Of a stretch of DNA of 64,000 nucleotides, positions 35,439 through 43,925 are shown piece by piece. Under the pieces are notes generated by a model. That model made no database searches. It was not told the DNA's origin and saw nothing but the letters and a program-made list of their open reading frames with translations. Within the stretch, counting starts at the first letter, position 1. Each line of letters opens with the position of its first letter. The stretch is taken from NCBI GenBank assembly GCA_037969585.1, contig JBBKXR010000191.1:1-64000 (forward strand), written 5' to 3'. Source of the DNA: JBBKXR01 sp037969585 (GTDB lineage: Bacteria; Verrucomicrobiota; Verrucomicrobiia; Verrucomicrobiales; DEV007). A program made the position numbers and the translations under genes.

Positions 35439-35555
35439 TTGTAGGGCTGGCGCTCCGCCTGCCTCGATGCATTGGCGAGGCACGGCCTTCGAGACACCAT
35501 ACTGTATCGACAACGCCGGCCAATTCGGGTGGCAAGCGGAGCGCTTGCCCGACAA
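35439..35555. repeat. 116-bp MITE/REP-like element, copy 3
   Basis: Ends TTGTAGGGCTGGCGCTCCGCC and GGCAAGCGGAGCGCTTGCCC-GACAA are inverted repeats with few mismatches. The centre differs from copies 1 and 2 and contains GAGACACCATACTGTATCGA. It fills the spacer upstream of the DUF1549/DUF1553 gene. Confidence 0.8.
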
Positions 35556-35617
35556 TTTCCTCGAAAACACGCTCGATTGATAACGCCAACCGGCGGTGCA
35601 GTGAAACTTTCAGCAGC

Positions 35618-36682
35618 TCAGTAAACGCCTTCGATCACTTTGTTCTCGAGCATGCCGAACGGACGGACATCGCCGACGCCATCCCACGCGTATTTCTCGT
35701 GTGGCTTGCGGCGCACGGCTTCATCGCGTTCGAGGAAACGCGGCATGAAAAATTCTTTGGTCAGCGTGGTCAGTTCGACACGACCATACTCGTCGTAGTC
35801 GCAAGTCTCTTCGGTCTTGTCCGGATTGACGATACGTAACACGGCGCGCGGCTGTGGCGCGTAGTAAGTGACACTGTAGTTTTTCTCCTTCAACTCACTC
35901 GGCAAACTGACCGCGAGCCCCATCAGGGTATTGCCGTAGGTCGGAACGAATTGAGCTCTGTCTTCGAGCACTTCTTCACTCAAAAAGCGGACGTATTCCG
36001 GCGTCATCGAAGTACCACCACAGAAGCAGCCCTTAATGCCATTATCGGCGATACTGATGCGCTCACCAATCGATGCCAACAGGCGCGGCGTTGTAAATAT
36101 GCACTCGATGTTGCGGTGCTTGATCAGACCAACGGCCTGCTCCATGACGTGCGCCTGGTAGCGCTCAACCTGATCGACTTCCTTGCGGCCGATCAGTTTC
36201 TTCACCCAACGTGGATCGAGGTCTACAAAGTAAGCCGAGCCGCCACGAATGTTGGCGAGATGCTCGATGGCGAGACGCAAACGACGCGGTCCAGTCGGGC
36301 CGACCATGATCCAGTTGGCACCTTTGGGAAAATATTTCTCGTCGAGCTGATCGGAAAATTGCTCGTAGTCGTGCTTGTAGTCATCCCAGCCGACGCGCTG
36401 CTTGGGCAGCCCTGTGGTACCGCCAGTTTCGAAGACGTTGTAGGGGCGACCACCCATGCCTTTAGGCACGAAACGCTCATTGGGTTCATCGCGCAGCCAT
36501 TCGTCCTGGAAATGCTCGAACTTGACGATGTCGTCGTAGCTTTTGACTTCCTCACGCGGGTCCCAGTCGGAATTTTTTAACCAGTCGAGCCAGAACGGAC
36601 AACCGGTGTCTTCGGAGAAATGCCACGCGATCATTTCGCGAACGCGTTCGTCAAGTTGGGAGCGGGCTTCGTCGGTGGTCAT
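35618..36682 (-). CDS. PaaK-like adenylate-forming enzyme, C-terminal subdomain absent
   Basis: A 354-residue protein with the AMP-binding loop FETGGTTGLPKQR near residue 85 and later family elements (TTPRLLASIGERI, FCGGTSMTPEYVRFL, FVPTYGNTLMG). It resembles phenylacetate-CoA-ligase-type enzymes, which normally run to 420-450 residues. Here the protein stops near DGVGDVRPFG, where the small C-terminal subdomain with the catalytic Lys would begin. No continuation is found in other frames downstream. It may form an acyl-adenylate or only bind ligand. It follows the symporter gene by 60 bases on the same strand. The ATG at 36682 has no rival. Confidence 0.78.
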   Translation of the reverse strand: MTTDEARSQLDERVREMIAWHFSEDTGCPFWLDWLKNSDWDPREEVKSYDDIVKFEHFQDEWLRDEPNERFVPKGMGGRPYNVFETGGTTGLPKQRVGWDDYKHDYEQFSDQLDEKYFPKGANWIMVGPTGPRRLRLAIEHLANIRGGSAYFVDLDPRWVKKLIGRKEVDQVERYQAHVMEQAVGLIKHRNIECIFTTPRLLASIGERISIADNGIKGCFCGGTSMTPEYVRFLSEEVLEDRAQFVPTYGNTLMGLAVSLPSELKEKNYSVTYYAPQPRAVLRIVNPDKTEETCDYDEYGRVELTTLTKEFFMPRFLERDEAVRRKPHEKYAWDGVGDVRPFGMLENKVIEGVY

Positions 36683-36742
36683 TTTGGAAAGGAGAAAGGA
36701 GCTGAAATCGAGGAGCGCGACCGTCCCCGGTCACATATCCTA

Positions 36743-38305
36743 CTACGGGAAAAACTTGGCGATAGTTTCGTCGGAGGGTTTCTTCGTCATCATCGAAACG
36801 CCAACCATAGCAATGGCCCCGGCACCGAAGCAGAACGCGACCGGCATGATGCCTTCACCGATGTGATACTCGCCACCCCAGCCACCGCGCCAGAAAAGGA
36901 AAAGCCATGTACCCATCGAAGCGAGCACTGCGGCGTAAGCGCCAGCCTTGGTGGCCCCCTTCCAGTATAAGGCCGCGATAACCAGTGGCGTAAGCGCAGC
37001 AAATCCAGAGAAACTCCACACCGCCAGATCAAAAACGTTCGCCGGAGCGATCAATGAAATCCCGTAAATCAGCGCCACAATTACCACGATGAAGCTTCTC
37101 GCGATCAGGATGACTTGCTTGTCAGTGTAGCGATCCGGTCCGGTGGCGTGCAGTACCACGTCATTCGTGAACATCGTACCGAGACAGAGAAATTGCGAGT
37201 CGAGCGACGACATGATCGCCGCCAGGATGCCGGCGGTGATCAGACCGACGAGGAGTGGATTGCCGATCAGAAATTTTACCGAAAGGCTGAGCACAGCACC
37301 GACACTGGCATCGGGCAGCCCGGCCATGATTTTCGCCGCCGGCCCCCACGCGGGATCGGGATAGGCGGTAAATACATTCGACGCCCACATACCCATCAGC
37401 ACGCACGGCACCCATACGATCATGATGAAAATAGGATGGGCGATCACCGTCAGCTTGAAAGTCTTCGCACTTTTTGCGGTCAACCAGTGCTGGAACAGAT
37501 GAGGGAACATTCCCACCGAGAGAGGAATGAACATATAAGTCAGGAATGTCAGTGGTCGCACCCCGACCGTTCGCTGAAAAGCGCCCTCCTTGCCGTTCAC
37601 GGTCACTTCGCTGAGATCACGGACGAGGTGGCCAGGATTGGCCTTGGCGATTGCCGCCGAGATCCCGCCAAGTTTTTGGGAGATCAGGTAGACGGCGAGC
37701 ACCCCCATGACCATAAACACGATCGTCTGAAAGGTGTTTGCCCATGCTGTGGCACGCGAGCCGCCGGCAAAAATGTAAGTCAGCACAACTCCGCAAATCA
37801 CCAGGCCGGTGAGCCAGTCGGGAATGCCGGCCGTCCCTGCGATAGGATCCGCGGTCAATGGTCCGATCACTTTATAGGATCCCATCACCCCGACGAGCAG
37901 GTAAGGTACAACGAGAATCACCAGAATCGGAAACAACAGGTAGCCAAAGGCTTTCGACTCGAAGCGGGCGCGGAAAAACTGAATCTGCGTCACATAGCCG
38001 TGACGTTTTCCGATCGCCCACAAGCGAATGCCGATGAGAAAGAAGCAAGCAGCATGGATCAGGCCGGAGGACGACGCCATCAGGCCGTAGGTGCCCACGC
38101 CGGCTTGGAATGCCTCGCCGGTCGAACCGACCAGAGCAAAAGCCGTCATGGTCGTGCCGAACACCGACATCAACAACAACACCGGACCGATGCTATGGCT
38201 GGCTACGAAGTAGTCCTTACTCGTGCCCCGGAACAGGCGCTTACTGAACAGCGCGAGCCCCAACAGCAGGCAGAGATAGACTATGATGACGGGAAGTGAT
38301 TGCAT
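36743..38305 (-). CDS. Sodium:solute symporter (SSS family), second copy
   Basis: A 520-residue membrane protein with about 13 hydrophobic segments. SSS features include FVASHSIGPVLLLMSVFGTTMTAFALVG, GGSRATAWANTFQTIVFMVMG and AGILAAIMSSLDSQFLCLGTM, the last being the equivalent of the STADSN element. It is a Na+-coupled importer of unknown substrate. It is only distantly similar to the symporter at 20041-21702. It is preceded by a small DUF3311-like gene and followed by the adenylate-forming enzyme, all on the minus strand. Confidence 0.9.
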   Translation of the reverse strand: MQSLPVIIVYLCLLLGLALFSKRLFRGTSKDYFVASHSIGPVLLLMSVFGTTMTAFALVGSTGEAFQAGVGTYGLMASSSGLIHAACFFLIGIRLWAIGKRHGYVTQIQFFRARFESKAFGYLLFPILVILVVPYLLVGVMGSYKVIGPLTADPIAGTAGIPDWLTGLVICGVVLTYIFAGGSRATAWANTFQTIVFMVMGVLAVYLISQKLGGISAAIAKANPGHLVRDLSEVTVNGKEGAFQRTVGVRPLTFLTYMFIPLSVGMFPHLFQHWLTAKSAKTFKLTVIAHPIFIMIVWVPCVLMGMWASNVFTAYPDPAWGPAAKIMAGLPDASVGAVLSLSVKFLIGNPLLVGLITAGILAAIMSSLDSQFLCLGTMFTNDVVLHATGPDRYTDKQVILIARSFIVVIVALIYGISLIAPANVFDLAVWSFSGFAALTPLVIAALYWKGATKAGAYAAVLASMGTWLFLFWRGGWGGEYHIGEGIMPVAFCFGAGAIAMVGVSMMTKKPSDETIAKFFP

Positions 38306-38352
38306 ATCAAAAGAGGGAAAGAAACGAGTGGCACCGAGAGATTACTTCGGCA

Positions 38353-38664
38353 TCAGGAAGGTTCACTGTCCACGCCATCCGTCGAGGCGGCAGCCGGAGT
38401 AACGGACGATGAAGCTGTCGGCGAAGGCACCGCTGACGCAACCGGAGCCCCCCCTCCGTCGGCCCATTCTTCGAGTTCGGTGGGCCAGGAAAACTTCATC
38501 ACAAGCGTCCAGAACAGTGCAGCAATTAACGAATACGCCGCATGATATGCCAAAGCCACCGGCATGATGCCGAACACCAGATTACCATTGCTCCAATTCC
38601 AAAAGTCTTGGTGCAGGATTGCCAGCACGATGAAAATAGTGATGATGATGCCGGACTTATTCAT
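38353..38664 (-). CDS. Small membrane partner of second symporter, with long acidic tail
   Basis: A 103-residue protein with two hydrophobic helices (about 5-20 and 30-58) and a GIMPVALAYHAAYSLIAALFW motif like DUF3311-type symporter partners. Beyond residue 66 comes a low-complexity Ala/Pro/Ser/Thr tail (about 35 residues, probably disordered), which the other small partner lacks. It starts just upstream of the symporter and is separated from it by 47 bases. Confidence 0.65.
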   Translation of the reverse strand: MNKSGIIITIFIVLAILHQDFWNWSNGNLVFGIMPVALAYHAAYSLIAALFWTLVMKFSWPTELEEWADGGGAPVASAVPSPTASSSVTPAAASTDGVDSEPS

Positions 38665-38773
38665 GATTCAGGGGTGCGGATTTCGCGAAAGACAGGGCTA
38701 GCGTCGCCCGACTACGGCAACGGCGAAATTCTCATGAATTTCGCCGCGCGTATGACGTGCACCGACTCACAAC

Positions 38774-40543
38774 TCACTCGCCAATCTTGTAAGCGTAAAG
38801 ATGGGTGTTGGTGGTCACGTAGAACGTGTTGTTGGCAATCACGACGCTGGAGTAGATCGAAGACGGAAATTCGATAATGGCGAGTTCCTCGTATTCTTTG
38901 CCAGCCTTCAGGATGCTCAACTCACCGTCTTCATTGCCGAGGAAAACTTTGCCGTCAACCACGGTCGAAGATCCCCAAATGTGGCTGAGCGTGTCGTGCT
39001 CCCAATACTTCTGACCGGTTTCCGCGTCCAAGCAGTAGAGCTTGCCAGCGTAGTCGGAAATGTAGACCAGTCCATCGACGATCGAAGGCGTTGAGATCGT
39101 GCGACCGATTTCTTTAAACTGCCATACGATGGCGTCCTGCCCATCACCCTTTGAAGGATCAATACAAGTGAATGCACCCACGCCTTCGCCGTGCTCCGGG
39201 TCTTGTCCGATTGCAGCATAGACCTTGTCATTGTAGACAACTGGAGAAGAAATAATTTCACTCGGCCCTGGATAGGTGGCGTACTTGATAGGCTCACCGC
39301 TTGCATCAAAGCGATATTCTTTCGGGCAAGCATCAACCGACCAAAGCGTAGGCAAGATTTCGAAGTCTTCTTTGTCCTTCACCGCTTTAGTTCCAAAGCC
39401 GTAGACGAAGCCGTCACCGGCACCGAAAATCGCCTGCTCCTTGCCGTTGACCTTGGCGAAAGCCGGTGATGACCAGTTGCAATGCATGACGCGATTGCCG
39501 ATGCCAGCACCCTCTTCGCCAACAAGTTCGCCCGTTTCTTTATCGAGAGCGATAAAACAAGGCGCCTGCGGAGCAGGCTTGTTGAGGTGAGTCCAGTCTA
39601 CGCCGTTGGAGGTCGCTGCAAACACTTTGCCATCGCCGATAACGACTGAGCTACTGGTAATGTTGTGCGGAAACACGCCGAGTTCGTCGCGCATGTTGTA
39701 AATCCAGACGATATCCGCGTCGGTATCACCGGGCTCCATCGGCTCTTCCCCTTCAGCCGCGAGGTATTTTGCTTCGTCCTTGTACGGCCCGTCGTTGCCG
39801 TCGCTAAGTCCATAGGTATCGAAGCACAGCACCTCGCCACGGTTGGTTACGACGTATCCATACTTGCCATCAATGGTAGCCGACGAGCACATGCCAAGGT
39901 ATTCCCAGTCGGACACTTTGCCGGCGCCCAGCTTGTGGGAAGTGAGCTGCCATTTGAAATCGCCGGTGGCTTCGTCGAATACCATCACTACGCCACGGTC
40001 ACCGATGATCTTCTCGTTGCGGGGCTCTTCGTTATTCGTACCTACGTAGACTTGACCGTTGGCAATCGTCGGAGTGCCATAGGTCTGTGAACCCAGGTGG
40101 GCAACCCACTTGGCACCTTTTGCTCCAGTAACTTGACCGTCGTCGCCAAGCTCACCCGCAGAAATGTCGATCGGCACACCTTTGGCGGATGCCACCATGT
40201 TGTTCGTAGCATCGCGTCCCCACTGCGACCATTCTGAAGATCCGTTGTCAGAATCATCACCTCCGGCCGGAGCTGCAGTTTTAACTTCCGTAGCAACTGC
40301 GGCGGCAGGCTCGTTGACACTGTTAGCCGCAGATTCCGGAGTGGCAGGAGCTTCAGGTTTAGCCTCAGCTTCTGGTTTCACTGCTGGAGCAGTGCCGCTT
40401 CCTTTAGACTCAGGTGCAACTGCAGGTGCGCTGCCGCTGCCCTTCGGTTCATCGGTCGACGAATCGTCAGACTTGTTGCACGCGGTATTTAGCGCCAGCG
40501 CGACCAGCGCAGACAGCCAGAGAAGTTTTCGAATTGATTTCAT
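38774..40543 (-). CDS. PQQ-type beta-propeller lipoprotein
   Basis: A 589-residue lipoprotein. The signal ends in LNTAC (Cys near residue 22) and is followed by a 90-residue Ala/Pro/Glu-rich linker containing a near-duplicated unit (PKGSGSAPAVAP and SKGSGTAPAVKP). The rest is a PQQ-binding-like eight-blade propeller with typical W-motif ends (GRDATNNMVAS, VFDEATGDFKWQL, CFIALDKETGELVGE, YCLDAETGQKYWEHD). No catalytic residues of PQQ dehydrogenases are recognisable, so a binding or scaffold role seems more likely. ATG 40543 was chosen for the lipoprotein signal. It follows a second propeller gene on the same strand after 125 bases. Confidence 0.85.
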   Translation of the reverse strand: MKSIRKLLWLSALVALALNTACNKSDDSSTDEPKGSGSAPAVAPESKGSGTAPAVKPEAEAKPEAPATPESAANSVNEPAAAVATEVKTAAPAGGDDSDNGSSEWSQWGRDATNNMVASAKGVPIDISAGELGDDGQVTGAKGAKWVAHLGSQTYGTPTIANGQVYVGTNNEEPRNEKIIGDRGVVMVFDEATGDFKWQLTSHKLGAGKVSDWEYLGMCSSATIDGKYGYVVTNRGEVLCFDTYGLSDGNDGPYKDEAKYLAAEGEEPMEPGDTDADIVWIYNMRDELGVFPHNITSSSVVIGDGKVFAATSNGVDWTHLNKPAPQAPCFIALDKETGELVGEEGAGIGNRVMHCNWSSPAFAKVNGKEQAIFGAGDGFVYGFGTKAVKDKEDFEILPTLWSVDACPKEYRFDASGEPIKYATYPGPSEIISSPVVYNDKVYAAIGQDPEHGEGVGAFTCIDPSKGDGQDAIVWQFKEIGRTISTPSIVDGLVYISDYAGKLYCLDAETGQKYWEHDTLSHIWGSSTVVDGKVFLGNEDGELSILKAGKEYEELAIIEFPSSIYSSVVIANNTFYVTTNTHLYAYKIGE

Positions 40544-40668
40544 GATAGCAGTGAGTTGAAGAGTGGTATTGGGCGGTGGGCGAATTTCTAGGAGTGACGG
40601 CATTCGTAGGAATCTCGTCGACGGTCTTTCGGTCAGCGCAACGGCGACCTCCGACCGTAAAGTCAGTT

Positions 40669-43005
40669 CTATTCGTTCGGGGTGATGGTGATGTTGTCAA
40701 CGAAGACCGCCTTCTGACTTTGAGGCGAGAAGCCAAACAATCCAGGGGCGCCCTTTTTGTGGGCATTCTTATGCTCCACTTCGATGGTCCAAGCGTCAGG
40801 TTCCGCTTCGCCTTTCGGCCAGGCTTTGCCGCGGATTACACCGCTGCCGTCTTCACCGATGTCGACGCGAGTCTTCAGGGTGTACCAAGTGTTGGCAGCG
40901 ATGGAAAAAGGCGCTTCTTCCTTCACGCGTTCGTGATTCGAGCTGACCTCGATGACGTTGGAATTTCCAACCAGCGAGATAATATAACGCTGATTCACCA
41001 ATCCAACCACGCTCTTCACTCGGCGATTGCCGTCGGTCATGACATCGGCTTGCATCGTGTAATTAGACAATTCAGGATCACCAATAAAAGTGGTGCAGCG
41101 CATGAACAGAATGCGGTCGAGAGTTTTCATCAAGACCTTGTTGCCTTCGTGCTCCTGAACCTCCCACTTGAAACGACCTCCGATCCAAGGCAGCGGCGGA
41201 TAGGCGAACGCCGCGCCGTTAGTCGTGCTCTCACCGGTGAGCTCGTCGCCTTCGAAATCGAGCGAGATCGGAGGATTAGGAATCACGCGTCCACGAACGA
41301 ATCCGGTCAAGCCATCTGCGCTGACTTTGAACATTCCTGCTGACTCATTGGCGTCGGCGGAGGCGGTCAGTTTTCCATCGATAACACTGGCATCCATCTC
41401 GGCTTTCACCTTAGCGGTCGGCGGGACAAATTTCTCCCACTCTCCAGATTCCACCGTGCCGACCGGGAGACCATTGGCATCGACGGTGCGCAGAGCAAAC
41501 CCTGTCGAGTCACCGGCGTTCAGTAACACATCAGAAGGCACCACCGAAATTGAAGTCGCCTCACCAGCCTTGGGCCACGCGTCATCGGGAGCGTCATTCC
41601 ATGCAATCGAATCAGTATCGATGCCGAAACGATAGAGCTTCTCAGTGGTGTGAACATAAACCTTGCCGTTGCAGATCGCTGGAGAACCGATGGCATTACC
41701 GACCAAATTGATCTCGTGCAGAATCTCAGCGCTGGTGTCACCCGGTTTGACGACAAACAATTTACCTTCATACATCGGAATGTAGAGAATGCCGTCCGCC
41801 ATGGCTGGCGAAGCGTGAAGCTGTTCATTCGAAAGCTTGAGATCCCAGAGAATCTTGCCCGACTCAGCATCCATGCAGAATAGGCTGCCAGTCTTCACCA
41901 ATTGGTAAACCCGACCGTCATGAACCAATGGCGAACTGGTAAACTGATCCAAAGGCGCACGCCAATCTTCGATGTCAGCCGACAATTGCGGCGCACCGCC
42001 TTGATCTGCCTCGACCTCGCCACCCGTGTTACCGTAGTCCTCAGGAAGATGGAGGGCGAACGCACGACCGGTTTCAGTCGTATCGATGTTCTCTGCTCCA
42101 TGAACGCAGATCAGACGCTGCCGGGCGGCGTCCAAAACCGGCGAGGAATTAATTCCACCCTTGGAAATCTGGAGGCGCCACAATGGCGTGCCGTCAGCGA
42201 CGTTGACGCAGACGATGTTGCCGCAACCCGTGCCGGCATAAAATACCCGGCGACCGCCGCGAGTTTCAAGGAACGGAGTCGACATCGAACTGTCCTTCAA
42301 ATACGGCGGACCAGTTCCCGGCGCAGACGACCACACCAAATCACCAGTATTCTTGTCAAAAGCGAAAAAGCGATCCCGCGCTGGACCATCGGCCCCCCAG
42401 TAGCTGGTCACCCCACGGATGATCATCAGGTTGCCATCGACAACCGGAGAGCCGGCACGGCCATTCGGAAAAGTCAGACGACCGAATCGTTCGATCATCG
42501 AGATCTGCCACAGCTCTTTACCGCTGTTATCGAAGCAAACGACGAGGCCGTAGGTGGTCGCCATGTAGATGTTCTCCGTCTCCGCATCGACTGCGACCGA
42601 GCCAATCGAGTAGCGGTTGTAAATCGTATCACTGATGAAGTCGTGATAGGCGGCTTCCCAAATCGAATCGCCAGTCTTCTCATCGTAGCAAGTCAGCACT
42701 TCCTCCAAATCGGGTCCTTTGCCGCGGTAGCCCCATGAATAAACCTTACCCTTGAAAATGATCGGAGTACCTCGGCCGGCTATCTCTTTTTCCCACTCCG
42801 GCTTCGGATTGAATTTCGCGCCGTCCGAATATTTTTCCAGACTGACACCCGTCTGCAAAGGACCGCGCCAGGAGATCCAGCTACCCTCGTGAACCGAGGC
42901 CGCCGAATCCTGAGATAAACCGGCAGTCGGCGAAAATGAGACAGCAGCGGCAGCGACCGCCATCAGGCACGCAGCCGAACGAAACAAAGGTGCAATTTTT
43001 TTCAT
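40669..43005 (-). CDS. PQQ-type beta-propeller protein with C-terminal LamG-like domain
   Basis: A 778-residue secreted protein: signal peptide at 1-32, a PQQ-binding-like propeller (about 40-490) with blades such as CYDEKTGDSIWEA, AFDKNTGDLVWSS and CMDAESGKILWDL, a short Ig-like linker (about 510-570), and a C-terminal beta-sandwich of concanavalin/DUF1080 type (FKWEVQEHEGNKVLMK ... VFVDNITITP). The combination suggests a polysaccharide- or surface-directed protein. It is the upstream partner of the propeller lipoprotein at 38774-40543. The region upstream (43006-43270) is a shared divergent promoter area. Confidence 0.85.
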   Translation of the reverse strand: MKKIAPLFRSAACLMAVAAAAVSFSPTAGLSQDSAASVHEGSWISWRGPLQTGVSLEKYSDGAKFNPKPEWEKEIAGRGTPIIFKGKVYSWGYRGKGPDLEEVLTCYDEKTGDSIWEAAYHDFISDTIYNRYSIGSVAVDAETENIYMATTYGLVVCFDNSGKELWQISMIERFGRLTFPNGRAGSPVVDGNLMIIRGVTSYWGADGPARDRFFAFDKNTGDLVWSSAPGTGPPYLKDSSMSTPFLETRGGRRVFYAGTGCGNIVCVNVADGTPLWRLQISKGGINSSPVLDAARQRLICVHGAENIDTTETGRAFALHLPEDYGNTGGEVEADQGGAPQLSADIEDWRAPLDQFTSSPLVHDGRVYQLVKTGSLFCMDAESGKILWDLKLSNEQLHASPAMADGILYIPMYEGKLFVVKPGDTSAEILHEINLVGNAIGSPAICNGKVYVHTTEKLYRFGIDTDSIAWNDAPDDAWPKAGEATSISVVPSDVLLNAGDSTGFALRTVDANGLPVGTVESGEWEKFVPPTAKVKAEMDASVIDGKLTASADANESAGMFKVSADGLTGFVRGRVIPNPPISLDFEGDELTGESTTNGAAFAYPPLPWIGGRFKWEVQEHEGNKVLMKTLDRILFMRCTTFIGDPELSNYTMQADVMTDGNRRVKSVVGLVNQRYIISLVGNSNVIEVSSNHERVKEEAPFSIAANTWYTLKTRVDIGEDGSGVIRGKAWPKGEAEPDAWTIEVEHKNAHKKGAPGLFGFSPQSQKAVFVDNITITPNE

Positions 43006-43270
43006 GACAAAAGTCGAAGAGGCAGGAGCGAGAAGACAGCTCCCGCGAGAGCGAAATTAGGAGTCTGCAACTTCGCTTGCAAGATGATTTATGCGCTATT
43101 TTCCTAATATTAATCCCCCTAATCAATAAAACTGAAATAGACCGCCTGATCGCGGCATATTTCGCAAAAATCGGTTGCAATCGCCTGCAAGATTAGCCCA
43201 ACTGATGCAAAAAGCGGTCACAAAACCCCTCCCAGCTTCGCAATAGACAGTGAGTTCGAAGTTTTGCACA
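43006..43270. promoter_or_regulatory. Divergent promoter region between propeller and sigma-factor genes
   Basis: This 265-base spacer is AT-richer than its surroundings around 43081-43140, with TAATAT at 43105-43110. It contains a near-perfect 12-base direct repeat, CGCTTGCAAGAT at 43074-43085 and CGCCTGCAAGAT at 43182-43193 (one mismatch), which could be a binding site. No -35/-10 pair is clear enough to call. Confidence 0.4.
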
Positions 43271-43909
43271 ATGAGTGCCACCCTAATGTCCGACTTTAAG
43301 AGTCCCAGCACCGGTCCCGCCCCTGGCGGTGATCTGCCAGACGATATGGCTGAGCATGGAAGTGAGGCCGATATCACCCCCGAGCCCGGCAATGCCGCCG
43401 CGTTCTCGCGACTCGTGCAGCGTCACCACCGCGACCTGCTGGTCTTCGCGCGTGCGCTCACCCAGAACCGGCAGGCCTCATCGGAAATCGTCCAGGACGC
43501 GTTCGTCACCGCATGGGACAAACTCGCCGCTTTTGACGTGACTCGCGACTTCGGAGCTTGGATGCGGGGCATCGTTCGCAACAAGTGGCGCGAATGGCTG
43601 CGGCGCAACAATCACAGCGTCAACATCGATGACGAACACCTCGCCTTGCTCGACGGCTCGGTCGCTGAATGGCAAGGCGTCACCGCCCGTGAACACAGCC
43701 CGGTTTTTTCCGCACTCGAACTCTGCCTCGATCGATTGCCAGATCCGCTACGTGAAGCCGTCGACGCCTATTACTACAAACACGCTCACGGCGAGGAAGC
43801 CGCCGCCGATCTAGGCGCCTCACCCGCTGCCCTGCGCAAACGCCTGCAACGCGCTCGTCAACTGTTGCGCGACTGCCTCGACAACAAACTCGGCACTCAA
43901 CAAGATTAA
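43271..43909 (+). CDS. ECF-type RNA polymerase sigma factor
   Basis: A 212-residue sigma-70-family factor of the ECF type. Region 2 runs FSRLVQRHHRDLLVFARALTQNRQ ... IVQDAFVTAWDKLAAFD ... GAWMRGIVRNKWREWLRR. After a 25-residue linker, region 4 reads LDRLPDPLREAVDAYYYKHAHGEEAAADLGASPAALRKRLQRAR. A roughly 40-residue Pro/acidic N-terminal leader is unusual. The start is one of GTG 43250, ATG 43271 or ATG 43286; I chose 43271. The following gene, 16 bases on, encodes a membrane protein in the anti-sigma position. Confidence 0.9.
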   Translation: MSATLMSDFKSPSTGPAPGGDLPDDMAEHGSEADITPEPGNAAAFSRLVQRHHRDLLVFARALTQNRQASSEIVQDAFVTAWDKLAAFDVTRDFGAWMRGIVRNKWREWLRRNNHSVNIDDEHLALLDGSVAEWQGVTAREHSPVFSALELCLDRLPDPLREAVDAYYYKHAHGEEAAADLGASPAALRKRLQRARQLLRDCLDNKLGTQQD

Positions 43910-43925
43910 CAACGGAGTTACTCCA

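Noticed and set aside
35333..35500. Upstream extension of the DUF1549/DUF1553 gene
   Set aside because: The extension reads through the dispersed repeat and lacks a signal peptide; the ATG at 35332 gives one.
37115..38299. 394-codon plus-strand frame opposite the second symporter
   Set aside because: Antisense shadow of a GC-rich membrane protein gene, full of His/Arg/Asp with no domain.
40600..40668. Possible terminator after the propeller gene
   Set aside because: Some complementary segments (ACGGTC and GACCGT) but no T-run on the coding strand.
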